Program-made: the position numbers and the translations under genes | Assembly (NCBI RefSeq): GCF_040218065.1 | Contig: NZ_JAVJQE010000013.1 | Span: 682,001-746,000 of the forward strand | Reading direction: 5' to 3' | DNA length: 64,000 nucleotides | DNA from: Marivibrio sp040218065 | Lineage (GTDB): Bacteria > Pseudomonadota > Alphaproteobacteria > UBA8366 > Aestuariispiraceae | Shown here: positions 17,883-26,244 of the stretch, one piece after another | Numbering within the stretch: position 1 is the first letter of the stretch | Layout of the letters: each line of letters begins with the position of its first letter | The notes under the pieces: model-generated | The model's input: only the letters and a program-made list of their open reading frames with translations | The model's database searches: none | Told to the model about the DNA's origin: nothing

Positions 17883-17998
17883 CCCCTCTCCTCGGGGAGA
17901 GGGGTTGGGGTGAGGGGCCGCTCCGAGATTCGAGCAAAGGCGCACGCAAAAGCCCCTCACCCGGCGGCTGAAGCGGCCGACCTCTCCCCAGGGAGAGG
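17883..17998. repeat. Palindromic intergenic repeat after glcF
   Basis: Three nested or neighbouring palindromes are visible: CCCCTCTCC with its complement at 17883-17904, TGAGGGGC (17911-17918) with GCCCCTCA (17952-17959), and CCTCTCCC with GGGAGAGG at 17981-17998. The composition matches the CTCTCCC/GGGAGAG hairpins between glcD and glcE, so this is probably a second copy of the same repeat class. It may also end glcDEF transcription, although no T tract follows. Confidence 0.7.
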
Positions 17999-18091
17999 TA
18001 AAGTGCGGAAACAATCCGTTCGCCGTTGACGCGATTGTGTCTGTAACGCGCGCCCCCTAGCTTCTAGCCTGACGCTGTCAGGAGATCCGCC

Positions 18092-18892
18092 ATGCCGACC
18101 CGCCGCCAACCCGCCCTGTTCATCAGCCACGGCGCGCCCACGATCCCGATCGACGAGGGCGCGGAGGCGAAGGCTTTTCTGGAAGGGTTGGGCGCGGCGT
18201 TGGAGGACGAGGTCGGGCGGCCGAGCGCGATCCTCGTGCTCTCCGCCCATTGGGAGACGGACAAGCCGACGGTGAGCGCCGCGTCCGCGCCCGAGACGAT
18301 CCATGATTTCTACGGTTTTCCGGAGGCGCTCTATCGCATGCGCTATCCGGCGCCCGGCGCGCCCGCCCTGGCGCGCCGCGTCGTCGACCTGCTGGCCGCC
18401 GCCGGCGCCGAGGCGGAGGCGGACGAGGACCGCGGCCTCGACCACGGCGCGTGGACGCCGCTGCTGCTGAGCCATCCGACGGCGGACGTCCCCGTCCTGC
18501 AACTCTCCGTCCAGCCGCATCTGGGCCCGGCGCATCATCGCGCGCTGGGCCGCGCGCTGGGACCGTTGCGAGATGAGGGGGTGCTGATCGTCGGTTCCGG
18601 CGCGGCGACGCACAATCTGCCCGAGTTCCGCGGCCAGCGGCCCGACGCGCCGGCGCCCGACTGGGTGCGCGCCTTCGCCGACTGGCTGCAGGAGACGATC
18701 GAGGCCGGCGACGACGCGGCGCTCGACGCCTGGCGCGCCGCGCCCGAGGGCGCGCGCAACCACCCGACGCCGGAGCATTTCCTGCCGCTGTTCGCAGCCC
18801 TCGGCGCGGGGACGCAGGGCACGCCCGGCCGCGCCCTCCATCGCTCCTATCGTTACGGCATCATCGCGATGGATTGCTATCGCTTCGAGTGA
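18092..18892 (+). CDS. ygiD: DODA-type class III extradiol dioxygenase
   Basis: The 266-residue protein belongs to the LigB-like family that includes E. coli YgiD, a DOPA 4,5-dioxygenase that opens catechol rings with non-haem iron or zinc. Metal ligands are in the expected places: FISHGAPTIPID (H14), LSAHWETDKP (H53 region) and GLDHGAWTPLLL; VGSGAATHNL provides the C-terminal histidine. The end HRSYRYGIIAMDCYRF is typical. The physiological substrate is uncertain; it is usually an isolated gene, as here. It starts 86 bp after the repeat and ends 29 bp before the hydrolase-OsmC gene, which may share its transcript. Confidence 0.88.
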   Translation: MPTRRQPALFISHGAPTIPIDEGAEAKAFLEGLGAALEDEVGRPSAILVLSAHWETDKPTVSAASAPETIHDFYGFPEALYRMRYPAPGAPALARRVVDLLAAAGAEAEADEDRGLDHGAWTPLLLSHPTADVPVLQLSVQPHLGPAHHRALGRALGPLRDEGVLIVGSGAATHNLPEFRGQRPDAPAPDWVRAFADWLQETIEAGDDAALDAWRAAPEGARNHPTPEHFLPLFAALGAGTQGTPGRALHRSYRYGIIAMDCYRFE

Positions 18893-18921
18893 CCGCCCGC
18901 CCGAAAGAGAGGAGCCGCCCG

Positions 18922-20157
18922 ATGGCCCGTCATTCCGAAAAAGTCACCTTCACCGGCGCGCAAGGCTTCGAGCTGGCCGCCCGCCTGGAACTGCCGGAGG
19001 GAGACGAGCCGCGCGCCTACGCGCTGTTCGTCCACGGCTTCACGTTGGGCAAGGATTCGGTGGCCGCCAGCCGCATCGCCGCCGCGCTGGCCGAGCGCGG
19101 CATCGCCACGCTGCGCTTCGACTTCACCGGCCTCGGCGGGTCGGACGGCGATTTCGCCAACACCAACTTCCGGACCAACGTGTTGGACGTCGAGGCGGCG
19201 GCGCACTTCCTGGCCCAAGAGCGCCGCGCGCCGGCGATCGTCATCGGGCATTCGCTGGGCGGCGCGGCGGTGCTGGCGGCCGCGGACCTGCTGGCGCAGA
19301 CGAAGGCGATCGTCACCATCGGCGCGCCGTTCGACCCCGACCACGTCGTCCATAACTTCAAAGAGCATAAGGATGTGATCTGCGAGGAGGGCGAGGCGGT
19401 CGTCGATCTGGGCGGACGGCCCTTCAAGATCCAGCGGCATTTCCTGGACGCCCTGGGCGAGATCGACTTGGCGGCCAAGATCGGCGGCATGAAGAAGGCG
19501 TTACTGGTCATGCACTCCCCGCTCGACGCGACGGTGGGGATCGAAAACGCGGAGCGCATCTACAAGGCCGCCCGGCACCCGAAGAGCTTCGTCAGCCTGG
19601 ATCAGGCGAACCATCTGCTGACCGACAAACGCGACGCCGCCTATGTCGCCCAGGTGCTGGCCGGTTGGGCCGCGCGCTATGTCGATCACGATCCGATGGA
19701 CAAGCCCGCGCCGACGCCCCTGCCCGACAATCTGGTGGAGGTGCGCGAGACCCGCAAAGGACCTTTCGGAAACCGCGTGCGCGTCGGACGACACGAACTG
19801 GGCGCGGACGAGCCGAAATCGATGGGCGGGCGCGACAGCGGCCCCAGCCCTTACGACTATCTCCTCGCCTCGCTCGGCGCCTGCACGTCGATGACGATCC
19901 GTATGTACGCCGATCGCAAGGGCTGGCCGCTCGACTACGCGGCGGTGCGTCTGCAGCACGAGAAGGTGCACGCCGAGGACTGCGCCGACTGCGAAACCGA
20001 AGGCGGCAAGGTCGACGTGATCGAACGCGAGGTGACCCTTGAGGGCGAGCTGGACGCGGCGCAGCGCGCGAAGCTCCTGGAGATCGCCGACAAATGCCCG
20101 GTCCACCGCACGCTGCACGGCGAGATCAAGGTGCGCACCAAGCTGGCCGAGGGCTGA
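18922..20157 (+). CDS. Alpha/beta hydrolase - OsmC fusion protein
   Basis: Two domains are fused in 411 residues. The first (about 1-250) is an alpha/beta hydrolase with VHGFTLGKDS, the nucleophile elbow GHSLGGAAVL, the acid in HSPLDATVG and the histidine in DQANHLLTDK. The second (about 265-411) is OsmC-like, with the peroxidatic cysteine in LLASLGACTSMTIRMYA and the second one in DKCPVHRTLHGEI. OsmC proteins reduce organic hydroperoxides; the fusion is a known bacterial architecture. The ATG at 18922 follows GAGAGGAG. It lies between the dioxygenase and prpE, 79 bp before the latter. Confidence 0.9.
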   Translation: MARHSEKVTFTGAQGFELAARLELPEGDEPRAYALFVHGFTLGKDSVAASRIAAALAERGIATLRFDFTGLGGSDGDFANTNFRTNVLDVEAAAHFLAQERRAPAIVIGHSLGGAAVLAAADLLAQTKAIVTIGAPFDPDHVVHNFKEHKDVICEEGEAVVDLGGRPFKIQRHFLDALGEIDLAAKIGGMKKALLVMHSPLDATVGIENAERIYKAARHPKSFVSLDQANHLLTDKRDAAYVAQVLAGWAARYVDHDPMDKPAPTPLPDNLVEVRETRKGPFGNRVRVGRHELGADEPKSMGGRDSGPSPYDYLLASLGACTSMTIRMYADRKGWPLDYAAVRLQHEKVHAEDCADCETEGGKVDVIEREVTLEGELDAAQRAKLLEIADKCPVHRTLHGEIKVRTKLAEG

Positions 20158-20236
20158 GCCTTCCCCGCCTTGTTTCCGCGGCGGCCCTCAGTCCATACTC
20201 GCCTCAAACAAAGAGGCGCCAGGGAGGACGATCATC

Positions 20237-22120
20237 ATGGGTGCGCTGGACGAGATCTACCGTCGCTCGATGGAAGACCCGGACGGCTTCTGGGCCGAGG
20301 CCGCGGAGGCGATCGACTGGGACAAGCGCTGGAACAAGGTCCGCGACGACAGCGGCGCGCCGAACTTCTATCGCTGGTTCACGGGCGGGACGCTCAACAC
20401 CTGCTGGAACTGCGTCGACCGACATGTGAAAGCCGGGCGCGGGGACCAGCCGGCGCTGATCCACGACAGCCCCATCACCGGGACCAAACGCACGCTGACC
20501 TACGCCGAGCTTCAGGATCAGGTCGCGCGCGCCGCCGGCCTCTTGAAGACCATGGGCGTCGGCTACGGCGACCGGGTCATCATCTACATGCCGATGGTCC
20601 CCGAAGCGGCGATCGCGATGCTGGCCTGCGCGCGGGTCGGGGCGGTGCATTCGGTCGTCTTCGGCGGCTTCGCGCCGAACGAGCTTGCGACGCGGATCAA
20701 GGACTCCGGCGCGGTCGCGATTCTGACCGCATCCTGCGGGTTGGAGCCGGGGCGCATCATCCAGTATCAGCCGATCATCGAAGCCGCGCTGGAGCAGGCC
20801 CCCGATCACATCAAGTCGATCGCGGTGCTCGCCCGCGAGCAGGCGGATTGGGCGCTGAAAGCGGGCCGGGACCATGACTGGGTGCAGGGCCTGAAAGACG
20901 CGACGCCGGCCGACTGCGTGCCCGTCGCGGCGACCGATCCGCTCTACATCCTCTACACCTCCGGGACCACCGGCCAGCCGAAGGGCGTCGTGCGCGACAA
21001 TGGCGGACACGCGGTCGCGCTGAAATGGTCGATGAAGGCGATCTACGACATCGATCCGGGAGAGGTGTTCTGGGCCGCTTCCGACGTGGGCTGGGTCGTC
21101 GGCCACAGCTACATCGTCTACGCGCCGCTGCTGCACGGCTGCACGACCGTGATGTTCGAGGGCAAGCCCGTGGGCACCCCCGACGCCGGCGTCTTCTGGC
21201 GGGTGATCGAGGAGCACGGGATCGTCACTCTGTTCACGGCGCCGACCGCCTTCCGCGCGATCAAGAAAGAGGACCCGAAGGCGGAGTTGCTGCGCGACTA
21301 CGACCTTTCGAAGTTTCGCGCCCTCTATCTTGCGGGCGAGCGGTGCGATCCCGACACGTTGCACTGGGCGGAAGACATCCTGCAGGTCCCGGTCATCGAC
21401 CACTGGTGGCAGACCGAAACCGGCTGGCCGATGGCCGCCAATCCGCTCGGAATCGAGTCGCTGCCGATCAAGGCAGGCTCCCCCACCCGCGCGGTTCCCG
21501 GCTATGACGTGCAAGTGATCGACGATCAGTTGAACGAGGTGCCGCGCGGCGAGATGGGCGCGATCTGCGTGAAGCTGCCGCTGCCGCCGGGCTGCCTGCC
21601 GACGCTGTGGAACGCCGACCAGCGCTTCATCGACGCCTATCTCGCGGACTATCCCGGCTTCTACAAGACGGGGGACGCCGGCTACATGGACGAGGACGGC
21701 TACATCTACGTGATGAGCCGCACCGACGACATCATCAACGTCGCGGGCCACCGCCTGTCGACCGGCGCGATGGAGGAGGTGCTGGCCGGCCATCCGGACG
21801 TCGCGGAATGCGCCGTCGTCGGCGTCGCCGACGCGATGAAGGGCCAGCTTCCGCTGGGCTTGCTGGTGCTGAAGTCCGGCGTCGAGCGGCCGGACGCGGA
21901 GATCGTCGCCGAGGTGGTGAAAAAGGTCCGCGACGAGATCGGCCCGGTCGCCGCCTTCAAGCAGGCGATCGTCGTCAAGCGCCTGCCCAAGACGCGCTCC
22001 GGCAAGATCCTGCGCCGCTCGATCTCGGGCATCGCCGAGGGGCAGGAGGTCGCCGTCCCCGCCACGATCGACGACCCCGCCATCCTGGACGAGATCCGCG
22101 AGGGGTTGGGAAAAGGGTGA
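20237..22120 (+). CDS. prpE: Propionyl-CoA synthetase PrpE
   Basis: The 627-residue enzyme activates propionate with ATP and CoA via propionyl-AMP. It belongs to the ANL family: ACAS N-terminal segment (EAAEAIDWDKRWNKV), the P-loop YILYTSGTTGQPKGVVRDNGGH, the GWVVGHSYIVYAPLL helix, DHWWQTETGWP, YKTGDAGYMDEDGY, and the acyl-lysine motif KTRSGKILRRSI near the C-terminus. The TSGTTGQPKGVVRDNGGHAVAL sequence and WWQTETGWPM favour propionyl- over acetyl-CoA synthetase. AGGGAGG precedes the ATG. No methylcitrate genes are near, so propionate probably enters via methylmalonyl-CoA. Confidence 0.9.
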   Translation: MGALDEIYRRSMEDPDGFWAEAAEAIDWDKRWNKVRDDSGAPNFYRWFTGGTLNTCWNCVDRHVKAGRGDQPALIHDSPITGTKRTLTYAELQDQVARAAGLLKTMGVGYGDRVIIYMPMVPEAAIAMLACARVGAVHSVVFGGFAPNELATRIKDSGAVAILTASCGLEPGRIIQYQPIIEAALEQAPDHIKSIAVLAREQADWALKAGRDHDWVQGLKDATPADCVPVAATDPLYILYTSGTTGQPKGVVRDNGGHAVALKWSMKAIYDIDPGEVFWAASDVGWVVGHSYIVYAPLLHGCTTVMFEGKPVGTPDAGVFWRVIEEHGIVTLFTAPTAFRAIKKEDPKAELLRDYDLSKFRALYLAGERCDPDTLHWAEDILQVPVIDHWWQTETGWPMAANPLGIESLPIKAGSPTRAVPGYDVQVIDDQLNEVPRGEMGAICVKLPLPPGCLPTLWNADQRFIDAYLADYPGFYKTGDAGYMDEDGYIYVMSRTDDIINVAGHRLSTGAMEEVLAGHPDVAECAVVGVADAMKGQLPLGLLVLKSGVERPDAEIVAEVVKKVRDEIGPVAAFKQAIVVKRLPKTRSGKILRRSISGIAEGQEVAVPATIDDPAILDEIREGLGKG

Positions 22121-22179
22121 AGCGAGGTCCCGTCTGAAGCGGGAGCGGATGGCTCCCGTCGGGCGCTGAAAGCGGAAGC

Positions 22180-22213
22180 CTCCGGCAGAGGTCCCCGCTT
22201 TCGCGGGGACGAG
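22180..22213 (+). repeat. Palindromic repeat, left of the GIY-YIG gene
   Basis: CTCCGGCAGAGG is followed by the palindrome GTCCCCGCTTTCGCGGGGAC. An inverted, slightly diverged copy stands on the other side of the GIY-YIG gene at 22567-22598. The same hairpin core also occurs at 51988-52007. Confidence 0.75.
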
Positions 22214-22259
22214 GGTGGTGTTATTTTGGTAACACCCCCATAAAGAGATTTCCGTCTCG

Positions 22260-22547
22260 ATCGCCGGCTATTGCTACATCCTCGCCTCGCAAAAGCACGG
22301 CACGCTTTACATCGGCTCGACGACCGATTTGGCGCGGCGGATGGAAGAACATCGGAGCGGCGTCGTCGAGGGCTTCACGGCGCGCTATTCCGTCTACCGC
22401 CTCGTCCACGCCGAATTCTTTGAAGATATAGTGGACGCGCGCGCCCGCGAGCGCGCGATGAAGAAATGGCGTCGGGCCTGGAAAATCGAGTTGATCGAGG
22501 CGGAAAATCCCGATTGGCGCGATTTGACGCCTCTTTTAAACCGTTAA
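22260..22547 (+). CDS. GIY-YIG nuclease-like protein without a normal start codon
   Basis: The frame encodes a complete small GIY-YIG domain of the YhbQ/URI type: GYCYILASQKHGTLYIGSTT with the paired tyrosines, the arginine in DLARRMEEH, and the glutamate-containing helix ending AMKKWRRAWKIELIEAENPD. Relatives of about 95 residues begin MAGYCYIL; here the corresponding codon is ATC (22260), and no ATG, GTG or TTG precedes the domain in frame back to a stop at 22230. Translation could use ATC or ATT (22248), or the gene may be dead; the ATG at 22329 would remove the catalytic strand. It is framed by inverted copies of a palindromic repeat, which suggests mobility. Confidence 0.65.
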   Translation: MAGYCYILASQKHGTLYIGSTTDLARRMEEHRSGVVEGFTARYSVYRLVHAEFFEDIVDARARERAMKKWRRAWKIELIEAENPDWRDLTPLLNR

Positions 22548-22566
22548 CCTGCGCCCTTTGCCTCCC

Positions 22567-22598
22567 CTCCCCCGCGAAAGCAGGGGGCTCTGCCGGAG
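22567..22598 (-). repeat. Palindromic repeat, right of the GIY-YIG gene (inverted copy)
   Basis: Read on the minus strand, this stretch gives CTCCGGCAGAG, then CCCCCTGCTTTCGCGGGGGAG, nearly the same as 22180-22213. Both copies therefore face each other across the GIY-YIG gene. Confidence 0.75.
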
Positions 22599-22668
22599 AC
22601 GAGAGCGGAAGGCGCCCGTCGGGCGCGGCAGGCAAAAGCCCCAGGCAGGGGGTCCGCAGAAGCGAGCC

Positions 22669-23280
22669 TTACTCCAGCCCTTCCCAGCCGCCGGAGTTGC
22701 TGAGCGCCTCCGGGTCGTCCGTGACGGGCTCGTGGATCGGCTGTTCGAGCGGCTTGCGGCCGGCCTTGATGGCGCGTTCGATCTCGATCGACATCTCCGC
22801 CTGGCTGCACAGGCCGAGTTCGACGGGCGAGCGCGGGCGCAGATTGGCGCTGTTCCAGTGGCTGCGGTCGCGGATCGCCTTGATAGTCGGCTTGGTGGTG
22901 CCGATCAGGCGGCCGATCTGGGCGTCGGCGAGCTCCGGATGGTGACGGATCAGCCAGGCGATGCCGTCCGGCTTGTCCGCGCGCTTGGAGACCGGCGTGT
23001 AGCGCGGCCCCTTGTGACGCACGACGGGCTCGGGAATGTCGCTCTTCAGGAGGTGCAGACGCGCGTCAGGGTCCTGCTCGCAGCGCTCGATCTCCTCCTT
23101 GGAGAGCTGGCCGGCCTGGATCGGGTCGATGCCCTGCATGCCGCCGGCCACCTCGCCGTCGGCGATCGCCTGCACCTCAAGCTCGTGCAGGTCGGTGAAG
23201 GCGGCGATCTGCTCAAAGGTCAGGCCGGTGTTGTCGATCAGCCAGACCGCGGTCGCCTTAGGCATCAGAAGCTTCGGCAT
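22669..23280 (-). CDS. trcR: Cell-cycle transcriptional regulator TrcR (DUF1013)
   Basis: The 203-residue protein is a typical DUF1013 protein, found almost only in alphaproteobacteria and named TrcR as a cell-cycle regulator linked to the CtrA network. It begins MPKLLMPKATAVWLIDNTGL, which looks like a degenerate helix-turn-helix (LTFEQIAAFTDLHELEVQAI), and the centre has a second one (AWLIRHHPELADAQIGRLIGTTKPTIKAIRD). The ATG at 23280 has GGAG upstream; a start 7 codons earlier is possible. The CtrA box elsewhere in this window fits an organism with this network. The gene stands alone between the repeat-framed GIY-YIG gene and the phasin gene. Confidence 0.9.
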   Translation of the reverse strand: MPKLLMPKATAVWLIDNTGLTFEQIAAFTDLHELEVQAIADGEVAGGMQGIDPIQAGQLSKEEIERCEQDPDARLHLLKSDIPEPVVRHKGPRYTPVSKRADKPDGIAWLIRHHPELADAQIGRLIGTTKPTIKAIRDRSHWNSANLRPRSPVELGLCSQAEMSIEIERAIKAGRKPLEQPIHEPVTDDPEALSNSGGWEGLE

Positions 23281-23433
23281 CGTCTCCAACCCTTTTTCCA
23301 AAAAGTCTCACAGTGCGGCGCGATCCCCGTCGTCCGGACGCGCCGAACCCCGCGCCGTCCGCGGCGCGGTCAAACCCTTGAACCACCTATGAAGGGGATG
23401 AGCCGGTATATATCAAGACGGGCGCGGGGCTGC

Positions 23434-23467
23434 AAAAGAAAAGCGGCCCGGGATAACCCGGACCGCT
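23434..23467 (-). terminator. Intrinsic terminator of the phasin gene
   Basis: On the minus strand AGCGGTCCGGGTTATCCCGG closes into a stem of about 11 bp (one mismatch) and is followed by TTTTCTTTT. It lies 54 bp after the phasin stop codon. Confidence 0.85.
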
Positions 23468-23520
23468 CTTCGTCTCAACGCCGCCTCAGGCGCGCCTAAG
23501 GCCGGGGCTGGTCTCGCCGA

Positions 23521-24021
23521 TTAGGCGGCGACCGGCTTGGTCATCTTCTCGACGACGGCGGTGAACTGGCTCTGGATCGGCTCGAAGGCCTCATTGGCGA
23601 CCTTCATGCCCATCTCGGACATCTTGGTGGTCTCGGCGACCCAGCTGTCGAAGCTGGTGCGCGCGACCTCGGACTGGATGTCCACGACGTCGTTGATGGT
23701 CTTAGCCGTCATCAGCTTCTTCGCGGCGGCGACATTGCTTTCGGCCGCGGTCTGCGCGAAGGCGAAGTAGGCCTTGCCCATGTCCTCGATGCCCTTGGCG
23801 ACGATGTTCGAGGACTTCACGTAGGCGTCCAGCGAGGACTTGTTGATGGTCGCGAACTCGTCGTAGCCCTTCAGCGCCGCGGTGGAGGCCTTCTCGACCT
23901 GCTCCTTCGTGGCGGCCACGGCCTGCTCGACGGTCTGCTTGCCGACCTGGACGGCCTCGTCCATCTTCTTCGTGTCGATCGTGTTGTTCATGGTCTGGGT
24001 CTTCTTCTGCTGCTGGGTCAT
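23521..24021 (-). CDS. Phasin family protein
   Basis: The 166-residue protein is a phasin, an amphipathic all-helical protein that coats polyhydroxybutyrate granules and sets their size. It has no cysteine or tryptophan-rich core; the helix from about 25 to 160 contains the family segment ALKGYDEFATINKSSLDAYVKSS followed by ESNVAAAKKLMTAKTINDVVDIQSEVARTSFDSWVAETTKMSEMG, and it ends with a short alanine tail. The start has AAGGAGAAACG upstream. The 400-bp leader region contains palindromes fitting a PhaR-type regulator. No PHB synthase lies in the window, so the gene is detached from the pha operon. Confidence 0.92.
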   Translation of the reverse strand: MTQQQKKTQTMNNTIDTKKMDEAVQVGKQTVEQAVAATKEQVEKASTAALKGYDEFATINKSSLDAYVKSSNIVAKGIEDMGKAYFAFAQTAAESNVAAAKKLMTAKTINDVVDIQSEVARTSFDSWVAETTKMSEMGMKVANEAFEPIQSQFTAVVEKMTKPVAA

Positions 24022-24177
24022 TGTCGTTTCTCCTTTCCGGATTTCCGGATGTCTATCGCTCTGTTCGCTGCACTACGTCCGCCTCTCGGCCCGCTCGCCC
24101 GGATCACGTCCGGGGGCGTCCCGGCGGGTCAAAGCGCGATGAGCGGATCAGGTCTCTTGGCGTTGCGACCAGCTTTA

Positions 24178-24260
24178 TTGTGCACCGCAACATCGCTTGC
24201 AGGCGGTATATGCGACGAGGGCCTTCCAGCGTCAAGGGATTTTTTTGTGCACTGCACAAA
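24178..24260. promoter_or_regulatory. Two TTGTGCAC operator-like sites upstream of the phasin gene
   Basis: TTTGTGCACTGCACAAA (24244-24260) is a perfect 8+1+8 palindrome. A second, weaker site TTGTGCACCGCAA lies at 24178-24190. They stand 157-239 bp upstream of the phasin start and 176 bp before the protease gene. PhaR, the PHB-responsive repressor of phasin genes, binds TGC-rich palindromes in other proteobacteria, so it is the leading candidate. The rest of the 414-bp gap (24022-24435) shows no gene. Confidence 0.5.
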
Positions 24261-24435
24261 AATGGTGAGAGAAAATTAACCAAAGCCCGGGTAATCTGCG
24301 GATCTGAGGCGTTTCACACCGGTCAGCCGCGGCTGAACTTGGCGGGCGCTATGGACGCGGGCGCGAATCTGCCCTAGGTGCGTTGAAGACGATTTTCGGG
24401 ACGCTGGCGCGGCCGGCGGGAAAGGCCTTCTCCCC

Positions 24436-25221
24436 ATGACCTATTGTCTGGCGATCAAGGTGCGCGAGGGGCTGGTTTGTCTGGCTGACGGGCGCATTAC
24501 GGCGGGCACGCAGGTGACCGCGGCCCGCAAGGTGGAGCGGCTCGGCATTCCGGCCTCCGGTCCGGCGGGCGAGATGGTGCTGATGACGTCAGGCCTGCGC
24601 TCGGTGCGCGACAAGACGGTCGCCTTCTTCCGGCGCGACCTGCATCGCAAGGGCGCGAAGCCTTTCGGCTCGATGCTGGACGCGGTCGACGCCTATTGCG
24701 CCAAGCTCCGCGAAGTGCGCGATCAGGACGAGGAAGACCTCAAGGCCTCCAACCTGAAATTCAACATCCACACCATTCTCGCCGGGAAGATGGAGGAAGA
24801 CCGCGAACCCTCTTGCTTTCTGGTCTACCCGGAAGGCAATTGGATCGAGATCGGCAGCCGCACCCCCTACCTTTCGATCGGCGAGACCAGCTACGGAAAG
24901 CCGATCCTGGACCGGGCCCTGACCCGCGACACCGACATGGCGACCGCGCTGAAGCTCGCCTACCTCTCCTTCGATTCGACCCGGATCAGCGCCGCCGACG
25001 TCGGCTTCCCAATTGACATGCTGACCTATCCGGTCGCCGAAGGCGCCTGGCGCGAGGCGATCTACGACTATGACGACGTCGTCCAGCAGCGTCAGTGGTG
25101 GAACAAGCACATCACTGAACTCGCGATGAAGATGCCGAACGGACCCTGGACCGGCACCCTGCTCGCGGGCGGCAAGGGCGCGGGCCGCCTTCACGTGGTG
25201 AGCGGCGACGACGAGGCCTGA
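24436..25221 (+). CDS. Anbu-type proteasome homologue (COG3484)
   Basis: The 261-residue protein is a predicted Ntn-hydrolase of the bacterial proteasome-like group (Anbu). It begins MTYCLAIKVREGLVCLADGR: after removal of Met, Thr2 becomes the N-terminal nucleophile, and the strand-turn-strand with ADGRITAG matches the proteasome beta fold; the lysine equivalent is in AARKVERL. Later strands (NIHTILAGKMEEDREPSCFLVYPEGNWIEIG) agree with the family. Anbu forms ring or helical assemblies, and its substrate is unknown. Relatives usually sit beside an ATP-grasp/alpha-E/transglutaminase set; here it stands alone, although a transglutaminase gene occurs at 60.7 kb. Confidence 0.85.
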   Translation: MTYCLAIKVREGLVCLADGRITAGTQVTAARKVERLGIPASGPAGEMVLMTSGLRSVRDKTVAFFRRDLHRKGAKPFGSMLDAVDAYCAKLREVRDQDEEDLKASNLKFNIHTILAGKMEEDREPSCFLVYPEGNWIEIGSRTPYLSIGETSYGKPILDRALTRDTDMATALKLAYLSFDSTRISAADVGFPIDMLTYPVAEGAWREAIYDYDDVVQQRQWWNKHITELAMKMPNGPWTGTLLAGGKGAGRLHVVSGDDEA

Positions 25222-25249
25222 GCCGTCGGCAGCTGCGCGCGCGTCGTCC

Positions 25250-26014
25250 TTAGTTCCGCGCCGGATTGCCGCCCCGGTTGCGATAAGTGCGCCCGATCTC
25301 GACCCTGTCCTCGCGCACGATGAGATCGTAGTGCGGGAACGTCTCCTCGCCGGTGACCGAGCCGCCGCCGAGGCGGTTGACGATCCGCTCCGCCGTCTTC
25401 GGCGGCGGGTTCAGCGGCACGCCGGTCGCGTCCGCCTCGTGCAGGAGATCCGCAAACGACCGCTCGCGATACCCCTGCGACGGCCACTCCCAAACCTGAA
25501 GGGCGAAGCCTTGCCCTTCCGTACAGGCCGAAACGAGCCAGAAGTAACTGCGCGAGGCGAGCTTGCGCCCGACCGGCGGCGGCTGCAGCAGCCCGCCCGC
25601 GCGTGCGTCCGCCTCAATCGCGGCGGCCTGTTGCGCCGACAGCCGGCTTTCGACGATGGTCCCGCGCCACGGGTCCAGCACGTCTGTGAAGGCCGGCCAT
25701 TGGTTCAACCGGACGCCGCCGGTCAGCGCATGGCTTTGCAGAAGCGCTCCGCCGTCCTGAGCGGGCGTCAGATTATAGAGCCGCACCTGCTCGGCGCGAT
25801 TGCGGAACTCGACGAAGCGGCGCTGGCCGACCGCCTCGCCCGCCGCGCAAGCGCGCCGAATGTCGCCGCCCGAAATGTGGTCGATCCAGGTCGCGCGCCG
25901 ATCGAGCGGATTGGCGACGTTCCCATCGCCCGCGCAGCCGGCAAAAATGACCGCGCTCAGCAAGAGCGTGAAGAGGCGGGCGGCGGGCGCGAGCGTGGAC
26001 GGCGAGATGACCAT
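25250..26014 (-). CDS. Predicted outer-membrane lipoprotein of unknown function
   Basis: The 254-residue protein has a lipoprotein signal: MVISPSTLAPAARLFTLLLS, then AVIFAGC with the lipobox F-A-G-C (about residue 26). The mature part is soluble and contains GDIRRACAAGEAVGQRRFVEFRNRAEQVRLYNL and FWLVSACTEGQGFALQVWEWP; two cysteines there might pair. No known domain is recognised. The ATG at 26014 is chosen because GGAGG lies 9 bases upstream and it puts the signal at the N-terminus; an upstream start would add 18 residues. It converges with the protease gene and is divergent from the carboxypeptidase gene. Confidence 0.75.
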   Translation of the reverse strand: MVISPSTLAPAARLFTLLLSAVIFAGCAGDGNVANPLDRRATWIDHISGGDIRRACAAGEAVGQRRFVEFRNRAEQVRLYNLTPAQDGGALLQSHALTGGVRLNQWPAFTDVLDPWRGTIVESRLSAQQAAAIEADARAGGLLQPPPVGRKLASRSYFWLVSACTEGQGFALQVWEWPSQGYRERSFADLLHEADATGVPLNPPPKTAERIVNRLGGGSVTGEETFPHYDLIVREDRVEIGRTYRNRGGNPARN

Positions 26015-26244
26015 GACTGAGCCTCCGGTTCGCACGGGCGAATGGCGATCGCCGGCTAAGCGACTCACGCCGTTGGATTTTCGCCAGCATGGCGCCTCAC
26101 GCCGGGCGCCTCAAAACAAAAAAGCAATGAATCCAAAGCGTCCCTGTTAGACTTCGCGAATCATTTGGCCTATAACTTGCTTATCCAATGGCGCGCTGAC
26201 GAATCGCCCCGGCAACTGCACGGCGGTTCAGTATTGAGGAAGTC

